Positions 1 through 6,260 of a stretch of DNA of 6,938 nucleotides are shown here, in pieces (the stretch's first letter is position 1; every line of letters starts with the position of its first letter). Made by a program: the position numbers and the translations under genes. The stretch is from BM524 sp041554435 (GTDB lineage: Bacteria > Bacteroidota > Bacteroidia > Bacteroidales > F082), in NCBI GenBank assembly GCA_041554435.1, contig JBFFLX010000175.1, positions 1 through 6,938 of the forward strand, given 5' to 3'. The notes under the pieces were generated by a model. That model made no database searches. It was not told the origin of the DNA and was given only the letters and a program-made list of their open reading frames with translations.

Positions 1-898
1 GAAAGTCGAAATTAAGTATTCCTATATAGTTGCTTACAAGTAACGAATCCACCAGAAGAGATTTTTCAACTTCTGCATCGGAAAGATTCATACTTACTAA
101 AGTGTCTGAAATTAGTTGCAAAGTGCCAAAAGTGCTGGAACTCAAATCAATTGAAAAAATATGTTCGTTGGAATTATTATAAAAATAATTATTTATTAGT
201 TCCACATTTTCAACATTAATATTGGAGCATTTTAGTTGGTAAAGTGTTGATTCAACGTCTCTTTTTTTGAATTTTAAACTGTCATAAATAAATTTACTAT
301 TCTCTATTATTAAAGAACTGAAGTCTGTAGAAAAATCAAGTTTTGTATGAAAACTATTATTAAGGCTTTCCAGTTCTGTCGATTCATTTTTGTCTCCTTC
401 AAAGATGATATCGTCGTGGAAAATACAATTTTCGATAAGGAAGTTGTAATTGCTCTCTGCCTTAATATTTGTAAGTGTAGTGGGTATATAAAATTCGCAT
501 CCAACAATATTAATTTTTGAAAACATCCAGTTAGTAAGGAGCAGAGGCGATTTTTCATCTAAAATAAATTTACAATTGTAAATATTTATTTTTTTTGACA
601 GTTCTGATTTTGGTTTTAATTCATATAATTTGAAAAATATTTTGTTTATGAGAAATTCCTTATCTGAAGCATCTGTAATAATAATACAATCGCTAATTGT
701 AGTTTCTCCTTCGTTTCTTTGAAGAAGTTCATAAAAACTGGAGAGATTAAGAGTATCGGGAGTAATGGTTTGATTATTATATTCGTCTTCTATTATTTCC
801 TCTTCTTCAACTATTTCTTCCTGAGAGAATAGATTAGTATGAAAAAATAGCGCAAATATTACAACTAATAATGTGCTAAGTTTAGTGTTATATATCAT
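1..898 (-). CDS. Exported beta-helix-like repeat protein (3' end outside window)
   Basis: An open reading frame runs leftward from an ATG at 898-896 for 299 codons without a stop and continues past the left edge, so the C-terminus is missing. Residues 1-26 are a signal peptide (hydrophobic core LLVVIFALFF, then NLFSQ). A strongly acidic stretch follows (about 27-39, EEIVEEEEIIEDE). From about residue 105 on there are irregular repeats of short beta-strand phrases such as NCKFIL, GCEFYI, NCIFHD and NSKFIY, spaced by about 20-45 residues. These look like rungs of a right-handed beta-helix or a very degenerate pentapeptide-repeat protein. No catalytic motif is visible. The start codon shares one base with the stop of the upstream transglutaminase-like gene (TAATG), which fits translational coupling in one operon. 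A periplasmic or surface location is expected from the signal peptide. Its function is unknown. Existence of the gene is well supported; the fold is an inference. Confidence 0.85.
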   Translation of the reverse strand, partial: MIYNTKLSTLLVVIFALFFHTNLFSQEEIVEEEEIIEDEYNNQTITPDTLNLSSFYELLQRNEGETTISDCIIITDASDKEFLINKIFFKLYELKPKSELSKKINIYNCKFILDEKSPLLLTNWMFSKINIVGCEFYIPTTLTNIKAESNYNFLIENCIFHDDIIFEGDKNESTELESLNNSFHTKLDFSTDFSSLIIENSKFIYDSLKFKKRDVESTLYQLKCSNINVENVELINNYFYNNSNEHIFSIDLSSSTFGTLQLISDTLVSMNLSDAEVEKSLLVDSLLVSNYIGILNFDF

Positions 899-900
899 TA
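896..900 (-). promoter_or_regulatory. TAATG stop-start overlap (translational coupling)
   Basis: Read on the minus strand, the stop TAA of the 870-aa gene (900-898) and the start ATG of the next gene (898-896) share one A. No separate ribosome binding site is needed if terminating ribosomes reinitiate, so the two proteins are probably made in linked amounts. Confidence 0.75.
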
Positions 901-3510
901 TTGATATTTTAGAATTTCCTTTTTAAGATTTATCTTTTGAACAGAATTATCTGTATCGAAATCAAATAACAGATCTCCGCTTTCTTTAAATAATTTAATG
1001 GAATTCATATCCAGCCAGTAATCTCCACCTCCAACGTATACTCCCGACAAAACCTCAACTTTTACGTTTTGACTTTTGAAAACTATAACTTTAATCCTGG
1101 CGTCGTTGGTAATTTTTATTTTATCTATGATTACAGGTTCTCCGTTACTGGTTTTTATACTAATTATGCCTTTATCATTTTTGAGGAATTTCATTCCTTT
1201 AAAACTATTGTAAATATTAGGTGCATAATCCTTAATCTTATCATTATGTACATCAAATGTTTTAACAATATTGCTGCCATTTATTTCAATCGTATTCGAC
1301 TTAAGAAGGTTTAAGGCTGCAAATACACCAGCAATAGTTTCTTCATACTCTTTTTCTTTTAATTTTTTATCTTCCAGATATAAAGCCTCAGGAATATCTT
1401 CTAAACTAGCCAGATTATTATAATTTATAAAATCGTTTTTATTCATTCCCGTTGTTGCATAAAACGATCCTTTTATAAATGCATTCTGATTTTCATCTAC
1501 ATCAATACCATAATAATCAAAGTTTTCGGTTTGGCTGTATAATTTGGCCATAATCTTTTCTCCTTCAGAGCTAAACTTTGCTGCAAATATCAAATCTATG
1601 CTATGGTCGAGTTTGTCAAGACCGGCCTTTTTTGCCCATAATAAATTTCCGTCTTTAGTATATTTTGCAACAAAAACATCAGGGGCATTAATTGCTTCAA
1701 TTATTAAATTATCGAATTTAAGGTCGTTTTCAAAACTACCATAAACATATAGGTTTTCATCATTATCCATGGCTAAACTTAAACCCAAATCATTAGCTTT
1801 TCCGGTGGCTGTTTTGATCCAAACAGGATTAAGTTTATTATCATACTTCAATACAAACATATCCCGTCCGTCACCAACAGCATTAATGGTTTCATTATTA
1901 AAGTTTATGGATTCGGTAAAGTATCCGCAAACATAAATATTACCGGCTTTATCGAATATCAGGTCGTTTAAATTATCGGCTTTAAACCCACCTGCAGTAT
2001 TAGTTTTCGACCAGGCTTTGCTGCCGAAATCAGATTTTAATTTACTGTTATTTAACAATATAACTTGTGCTTTCTCATCACTTACGCCAGGCATTAAGGA
2101 GCCTAATTTTGCTCCCATAAGAGTTGGATCGGCCATATAATAATAGTTGCCCGTATAATTTATATAATAACCCATATCCAGTCCCTCAACATTAACAACC
2201 ACAGCCATATGCCCGGGGAAACTAACTGCATGGGCATCTTTATTGACTAATGTTTTTACTAAATAACACAACAAAATTGAACGATCTTCACAATCTGCAT
2301 AGGGATAATTCAGCAATTCATCAGCAAAGAAGTAACGCTCTGTACCAAACACCTGCTGGTCGGTTTTATAGTCGAAGGCTTGTTGTACAAAACTCAATAA
2401 AATGTTAATTTTTTCAATATCGCTTTTTCCGGTAAGTATTGGTGTAAAAGCCTCTTTTATGGAATTTTTACTTCTGGAATTAATAACTGAATTAAAATAG
2501 ACACTTACATCAGATAAAGGAATGGTTTTATAAAAGTTTATCATTTCTCCATCAAAATCAAGCCGTACTTTATAATCTGTATTATCATAATTGAACTTGA
2601 ATTCCTTGGATTTTTTTATAGGATCAGTATAAAAAGGACTTTTTATGGTAACATCCATAATTTTATCTGATTCGGGAAAGTCCTTTTCATAAGTGTTTAT
2701 TTTTTCTCCTTTCCCATCAAGTACATAGTAGTCGATATCGTTAAGTTTAACATAATCAATATTATACATTTTGTAAATTGATGGAATTAATAAAAACAAA
2801 TTATTATTACTATATCCAACTTTTACTTTATACCTGCTTCTGGAAAGCATTGCCCACTGGAACAAAACCTGCAAATTTTTGTCTGCAGGGTAAATTTGCT
2901 CGCTTATGCTTTTCAAAAGTTGAAAATATCCCCACTGATTAATGTTCAGGGTATTGGCGACTTCTGAAATTTGAAACAGCAGATGATTATAATTTACATC
3001 TGCCATTTCCTTCCAATATTTACTAATGCTTTCAGGCGAAGGATTCTCGAAGAGTATTTCTGAATAGGCCTTATCTGCTTTAAATTCGAGCGGCCATCCA
3101 AGAAATCTTACATTTACAAGTTTTATGGGAAATGTAGAGTCTTCCGACTTCTTAATACTCGGATAAACACTAGCCTGAAATGTAGTTGCAGTTGGTTTTA
3201 CAACATATTCCATTTTAAAGGCATCGTTTATTACTTCTTCTGCCTCAGGCATTTCTGCAGGTTTTGGGGAGTCAGGTTTAAATTCTTCATGGCCTATATC
3301 ATAACTCCCAAAGTTTTCACTTAAGTAAGTAGCAAACTCCTTATCAATACCTTCAACGAAATTATCAAACTTATCCTGGGTTTCTTTCTCAAAGGTATCA
3401 TACTCTTCTCTTATTTGATTTTTAAATTCATCAAAAGTTTGTGAAAATACATTTGAAAAAGGAAATACAATAACCAGGCTTAAAACAAATATTTTTGCTA
3501 AGCGTACCAT
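898..3510 (-). CDS. Exported transglutaminase-like protein with SBBP propeller repeats
   Basis: An 870-residue protein, probably periplasmic or surface-exposed. Residues 1-24 are a signal peptide ending VFSQ. Residues 25-67 form an amphipathic, charged probable coiled coil with regularly spaced Phe and Tyr, followed by a Pro/Glu-rich linker (about 75-92). A long region without a recognised domain (about 100-350) leads into a transglutaminase-like (papain-fold) core at about 350-475. It has the expected order of catalytic residues: Cys407 in ADCEDRS, His434 in FPGHMAVVV and Asp461 in YYMADPT. Residues about 506-628 hold two clear SBBP-type beta-propeller repeats (GNIYVCGYF...DMFVLKYD...VWIK and ENLYVYGSF...DVFVAKYTKDGNLLWAK). 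A decayed third follows to about 684. The C-terminal 180 residues are not recognised. Bacterial proteins of this fold are often peptidases or amide-bond enzymes rather than cross-linkers, so the substrate is open. It lies 18 bp after the LPP20-like gene and overlaps the next gene by one base. The domain calls are strong; the role is unknown. Confidence 0.9.
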   Translation of the reverse strand: MVRLAKIFVLSLVIVFPFSNVFSQTFDEFKNQIREEYDTFEKETQDKFDNFVEGIDKEFATYLSENFGSYDIGHEEFKPDSPKPAEMPEAEEVINDAFKMEYVVKPTATTFQASVYPSIKKSEDSTFPIKLVNVRFLGWPLEFKADKAYSEILFENPSPESISKYWKEMADVNYNHLLFQISEVANTLNINQWGYFQLLKSISEQIYPADKNLQVLFQWAMLSRSRYKVKVGYSNNNLFLLIPSIYKMYNIDYVKLNDIDYYVLDGKGEKINTYEKDFPESDKIMDVTIKSPFYTDPIKKSKEFKFNYDNTDYKVRLDFDGEMINFYKTIPLSDVSVYFNSVINSRSKNSIKEAFTPILTGKSDIEKINILLSFVQQAFDYKTDQQVFGTERYFFADELLNYPYADCEDRSILLCYLVKTLVNKDAHAVSFPGHMAVVVNVEGLDMGYYINYTGNYYYMADPTLMGAKLGSLMPGVSDEKAQVILLNNSKLKSDFGSKAWSKTNTAGGFKADNLNDLIFDKAGNIYVCGYFTESINFNNETINAVGDGRDMFVLKYDNKLNPVWIKTATGKANDLGLSLAMDNDENLYVYGSFENDLKFDNLIIEAINAPDVFVAKYTKDGNLLWAKKAGLDKLDHSIDLIFAAKFSSEGEKIMAKLYSQTENFDYYGIDVDENQNAFIKGSFYATTGMNKNDFINYNNLASLEDIPEALYLEDKKLKEKEYEETIAGVFAALNLLKSNTIEINGSNIVKTFDVHNDKIKDYAPNIYNSFKGMKFLKNDKGIISIKTSNGEPVIIDKIKITNDARIKVIVFKSQNVKVEVLSGVYVGGGDYWLDMNSIKLFKESGDLLFDFDTDNSVQKINLKKEILKYQ

Positions 3511-3514
3511 AAAT

Positions 3515-3523
3515 CTTTTCCTT
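3515..3523 (-). promoter_or_regulatory. Shine-Dalgarno-like site before the transglutaminase-like gene
   Basis: On the minus strand the 18-bp gap upstream of the ATG at 3510 contains AAGGAAAAG, with AGGA ending 8 bases before the start. It is the only purine-rich ribosome-binding-site candidate seen ahead of any gene here, and it supports the MVRLAKIF start, which also gives a well-formed signal peptide. Confidence 0.5.
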
Positions 3524-3528
3524 ATATA

Positions 3529-4170
3529 TTAAAAGTCGAGTATTTTATCTATTTTTTCTGACTGAACCTTGGCTTGGTTTTTAAGTTCTTTTCTTATTAG
3601 ATCTTTAGCCATTTCCACAGCAGAATAATAACTATAACCAACTGTTACGTATACTTCTGAGTTTTTGCCAACAGTTCTGTCTGCTTCAAAAAAAGTTGAG
3701 GTTCTTCCTAATTTTGATCCTACTATCGATTTAAATGTTGCAACAGTTTCTGTTACCGATGCTGCTTCTTCTGCATTTAGCTGAGCATTAGCAATAGTGG
3801 TTTCTATCAAACCCGCTATTTCTGTACCAATTTGCCCGGCTAAATTTACTTTAGCTACTTCATAGGCTTGCATTTTTGCTGCTGAATGGGTCTCACCAAC
3901 AGATCTTGCATCAGCGACGAACCATTTTTTATTTCCTTTTTCGTCACTTTCATAGCGTTTAATCCAGGTGGCTTCAATCTGCTTGTCCATTGGCATTTGA
4001 CCCGGCGCTACTTTAAAACCATCTTTGGAAAGTTTCTTGGCTTCTTTACGGGCATCACGCATGGCCCTTTTCTTAACTTCTTTTTTAATTGACTTTGTGT
4101 TTTGAGAGTTTGCAGGCATAGTAATTACTACCGCTAACATGACTGATAATGCTAGTAAAATTTTCTTCAT
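3529..4170 (-). CDS. Exported LPP20-like protein, first gene of leftward operon
   Basis: A 213-residue protein with a signal peptide (residues 1-23, LLALSVMLAVVITMPANSQ). A very basic segment follows (about 26-48, rich in Lys and Arg), then the phrase DGFKVAPGQMPMDKQ (about 50-64). The rest has the architecture of the LPP20-like group: a strand with WFVADARSVGE (83-93), a long Ala-rich helix (about 97-125), a helical stretch (130-150), a strand pair around GRTSTFFEADRTV (155-167) and EVYVTVGYSY (172-181), and a charged C-terminal helix (184-213). There is no lipobox cysteine, and in fact no cysteine at all, so it is predicted to be soluble in the periplasm rather than lipid-anchored. It is the first gene after the divergent promoter and lies 18 bp ahead of the transglutaminase-like gene. 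From memory, similar proteins with a GxKVxPGxxPxxxQ phrase are common in Bacteroidota and uncharacterised. The LPP20 assignment is by pattern only. Confidence 0.85.
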   Translation of the reverse strand: MKKILLALSVMLAVVITMPANSQNTKSIKKEVKKRAMRDARKEAKKLSKDGFKVAPGQMPMDKQIEATWIKRYESDEKGNKKWFVADARSVGETHSAAKMQAYEVAKVNLAGQIGTEIAGLIETTIANAQLNAEEAASVTETVATFKSIVGSKLGRTSTFFEADRTVGKNSEVYVTVGYSYYSAVEMAKDLIRKELKNQAKVQSEKIDKILDF

Positions 4171-4208
4171 TTTTATAAAATGTGTTTGTTAAAATTAATT
4201 TAGTTGCT

Positions 4209-4216
4209 CAAAGATA
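4209..4216 (-). promoter_or_regulatory. Bacteroidota-type -7 element for the leftward operon
   Basis: On the minus strand the octamer TATCTTTG matches the Bacteroidota -7 consensus TAnnTTTG exactly. It would place transcription start a few bases downstream, giving a leader of about 30-35 nt before the ATG at 4170. No good TTTG or TTG -33 element lies 17-23 bp upstream, so the promoter is either weak or activator-dependent. Confidence 0.6.
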
Positions 4217-4230
4217 AGATTATTTTTAAC

Positions 4231-4250
4231 ATTGTTATATAAATAACAGT
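4231..4250. repeat. Inverted repeat between the divergent promoters, possible operator
   Basis: Perfect 6-bp arms TGTTAT (4233-4238) and ATAACA (4243-4248) flank a 4-bp ATAA spacer. One further pair matches at the outer ends (4231 with 4250), with a mismatch between. Its centre (4240.5) is within a few bases of the midpoint between the two -7 octamers (4238). It could bind a dimeric regulator acting on both operons. In such AT-rich DNA a 6-bp dyad can also arise by chance. Confidence 0.35.
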
Positions 4251-4259
4251 AAAAATTAT

Positions 4260-4267
4260 TATCTTTG
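4260..4267 (+). promoter_or_regulatory. Bacteroidota-type -7 element for the rightward operon
   Basis: The plus strand carries the same octamer TATCTTTG, an exact match to TAnnTTTG, only 16 bp before the ATG at 4284. A TTG lies at 4232-4234, but the 25-bp spacing is longer than the usual 17-23. The leader would be about 10-12 nt with no Shine-Dalgarno site, which is compatible with initiation in this phylum. The short distance also leaves no room for an earlier start codon. Confidence 0.6.
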
Positions 4268-4283
4268 TTTCGTAACACACATT

Positions 4284-4952
4284 ATGACACTGATTGATAA
4301 TACCATATTAACTTGCCCCTATTGCGCAAAATATGTTCAGACATTAGAAATACTGTCGTATCACGTATTTGAGTCAATTTTATTTTCCGATGGCAAGGCT
4401 GATACAACGCCCATCATACCAAATACCTCCCGAATATTAATCTGTCCTGAATGCAATAAAAACTTTTGGAAAGATGATGCTGAACAAATTCTTGACACCA
4501 AAATGGATACATATAATATACGTAGTGTTTCAGTGCCAGGTGATTTGTTTGTGGTTCGTAATTCAGAAGATTTATTGGGGCAGGCAAGATATTATTGCAA
4601 GCTTCTAGAAGATAATTTTGCCGATAATCATGAAAGAGAATCCTATCTAAGAATATTGCTATGGCATGAGTTAAACGATATAGTGAGGTATAACATTCCT
4701 GTAAACACAATCATATTGGAGGAGAGGGAATCTCTACTAAGAGAGAATCTGTTGAATCTTATAAAGATATTTAATCCCACTTATGAGGAAGAAAAATTAT
4801 TATTAGCTGAAATGTACCGTGAATTAGGAGAATTTGATTTTGCACAGAAAATTTTAGAAGAAATAAAAGAACAAGACTTTATGGGTAAAAGAAATGAACT
4901 TTTAAAGGCTTGTAATCGTAAAAATGTAAAGGTTTTTAAACTAAAAAATTAA
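4284..4952 (+). CDS. Cytoplasmic four-cysteine zinc-ribbon protein with helical/TPR-like tail
   Basis: A 222-residue protein with no signal peptide or membrane segment, so it is the only predicted cytoplasmic protein in the window. Two CPxC knuckles (Cys11/Cys14 in CPYC and Cys54/Cys57 in CPEC) can bind one zinc ion. Between them is the phrase FSDGKADTTPIIPNTSRI, and just after the second is NFWKDDAEQ. The remaining 130 residues are mostly helical. The segment at about 167-200 (EEEKLLLAEMYRELGEFDFAQKILEEI) reads like a tetratricopeptide repeat. The arrangement recalls DUF2225-like proteins, but the match is not firm. It is the first gene of the rightward operon, 8 bp ahead of the CsgG-like gene. 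A role in regulation or protein contact is possible, but nothing in the sequence fixes it. The start is supported by the nearby -7 element and by the need to include Cys11. Confidence 0.85.
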   Translation: MTLIDNTILTCPYCAKYVQTLEILSYHVFESILFSDGKADTTPIIPNTSRILICPECNKNFWKDDAEQILDTKMDTYNIRSVSVPGDLFVVRNSEDLLGQARYYCKLLEDNFADNHERESYLRILLWHELNDIVRYNIPVNTIILEERESLLRENLLNLIKIFNPTYEEEKLLLAEMYRELGEFDFAQKILEEIKEQDFMGKRNELLKACNRKNVKVFKLKN

Positions 4953-4960
4953 AACGTTAT

Positions 4961-6238
4961 ATGAAGTCTAGAATACTATTATTAATCCTGCTTTTTTCCA
5001 GTTATCAAATATTAATATCTCAGAATGTAGAATGTTTCATTTTGCACTCACCTGAAAAACCCTTTTATGATGTTGAAAAGATAGGAGTACTTGAGATTAG
5101 TTGTGATAATAATCGCCGTTTAAATAAGGTGATTACAAACTACTTAATATCTGATTTGTTAAGGCAATACCGGGGTATCTATGATGAGGGTAGCGCTTAT
5201 TTCGGATTAAAGAAGGGGAATGAAGGCCGTACTTTCGTGAAGGGAGTGAAAACCGACTTCTATCAAATAATAGAGCGGGAGCAGTTGGAAAAAGTCATGA
5301 AAGAGCAACGCCTGTCGCTTAGCGGAGCCATCGATGAAAATTCAGCAGCCGAAGTTGGCCGTTTGCTTGGTTTGGATGTGATTATTATGGGAAATGTAAG
5401 TTATACAAGTGTTGATGAGAGAGGAACAAGTTTGTTGGGTTTGGCAAGTTCTTCCGGCTCCAATTGCCTTAAAAGAACAGTAACAGTTAAAGGAACAATG
5501 AAAATGGTGTCGGTTGAAACAGCACAAATTATAGGTACAAAATCGGCGGAATATTCCAATAGTATTCAAAAGTGTGACGATCAAAAATCCGGTATACCTC
5601 GTGCCGAAGCAATGGCAGAATCATATATGAAGGTTATTGCACGCCAGTTTGTAAACTATTTTGCTCCTGGTTATCGATATATGGACTATGAATTTGAAAA
5701 AATTCAATTAAAGGAATTTAGAAAGAAAAGTAAAGAAGCCATTGAGTTGATAGATAATGGTGATCTCGATCGCGCATTCCCTACAATTTATGCAATGTTC
5801 GAAGCCGATTCCTATAATCCTAAAGCAGCATATAATTTAGGTATTATTTATGAAATGGTTGGCGACTACGATGATGCATTGGAATATTATACAATTGCAT
5901 ATGAACTAGACTATACAAATGACAAATACTCAGAGGCTGTAAAAAGAGCCAAATCAGGTATTAGTTTGAATGCATACCTTGAAGATATAGGAAGGCCTGT
6001 TCAAGCTTATACCTTTACTAATGCAAATGCTGATTTAGCACTAGCAGATAAAGTAGAAATTAAAGGTAATAGTGGCGACAGAGTGGATATTTACGAATTG
6101 CCTGACAAGAATTCAAAGGTTGTGGGCAAACTTCCTGGTGGTCTCGAGTTTAAAGTAATAGAGAAAAACGGTTCTTTTTATAAAATCCAGTTGAGAGGAA
6201 ATAAAACAGGATTTGTACATAAATCAGATGTAAAATAA
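4961..6238 (+). CDS. Exported CsgG-like protein with TPR and SH3 domains
   Basis: A 425-residue protein. Residues 1-21 are a signal peptide ending LISQ. Residues about 38-237 resemble the CsgG fold: IGVLEIS (41-47), a helix, FYQIIEREQLEKVMKEQRLSLSG (100-122), AAEVGRLLGLDVIIMGNVS (129-147), VTVKGTMKMVSVETAQIIG (174-192), and the closing helix ending YFAPGY. Residues about 255-332 hold two TPR units (including PKAAYNLGIIYEMVGDYDDALEYYTIAYEL). Residues about 362-425 form a bacterial SH3 domain (VDIYELPDKNSKVVGKLPGG...GFVHKSDV), which often binds cell-wall peptides. CsgG itself is a lipoprotein forming an outer-membrane pore. Here there is no lipobox, and the region after QIIG is short, so a pore is doubtful; an LpoB- or TolB-like periplasmic role is equally possible. 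Four cysteines are present (25, 48, 169, 205). The gene sits 8 bp after the zinc-ribbon gene and 22 bp before the LPP20-like gene. Confidence 0.9.
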   Translation: MKSRILLLILLFSSYQILISQNVECFILHSPEKPFYDVEKIGVLEISCDNNRRLNKVITNYLISDLLRQYRGIYDEGSAYFGLKKGNEGRTFVKGVKTDFYQIIEREQLEKVMKEQRLSLSGAIDENSAAEVGRLLGLDVIIMGNVSYTSVDERGTSLLGLASSSGSNCLKRTVTVKGTMKMVSVETAQIIGTKSAEYSNSIQKCDDQKSGIPRAEAMAESYMKVIARQFVNYFAPGYRYMDYEFEKIQLKEFRKKSKEAIELIDNGDLDRAFPTIYAMFEADSYNPKAAYNLGIIYEMVGDYDDALEYYTIAYELDYTNDKYSEAVKRAKSGISLNAYLEDIGRPVQAYTFTNANADLALADKVEIKGNSGDRVDIYELPDKNSKVVGKLPGGLEFKVIEKNGSFYKIQLRGNKTGFVHKSDVK

Positions 6239-6260
6239 AACTCATTGAAAATATATATCT

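Noticed and set aside
310..558. 82-aa minus-strand open frame
   Set aside because: It lies in another frame inside the partial exported gene at 1-898, has no plausible start context or domain, and is a shadow frame.
1069..1744. Two short plus-strand frames opposite the 870-aa gene
   Set aside because: Both are antisense to clear coding sequence of the transglutaminase-like/propeller protein, with no recognisable protein features.
3886..4092. 68-aa plus-strand frame
   Set aside because: Antisense to the LPP20-like gene; its Phe-rich composition is what the opposite strand of Lys/Glu-rich coding sequence produces.
4414..4710. 98-aa minus-strand frame
   Set aside because: Antisense to the zinc-ribbon gene, which has its own promoter element and conserved cysteine motifs.
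5342..5584. 80-aa minus-strand frame, Cys-rich
   Set aside because: Antisense to the well-supported CsgG-like domain; the cysteines are the complement of Ala and Thr codons.
4961..6238. Curli secretion system
   Set aside because: Only a CsgG-like domain is present. No curlin-repeat protein, CsgE or CsgF-like gene is in the window, and the lipobox is absent.
6239..6260. Possible internal promoter or terminator between the CsgG-like and LPP20-like genes
   Set aside because: The 22-bp gap contains neither a TAnnTTTG element nor a stem-loop, so the genes are taken as one transcript.
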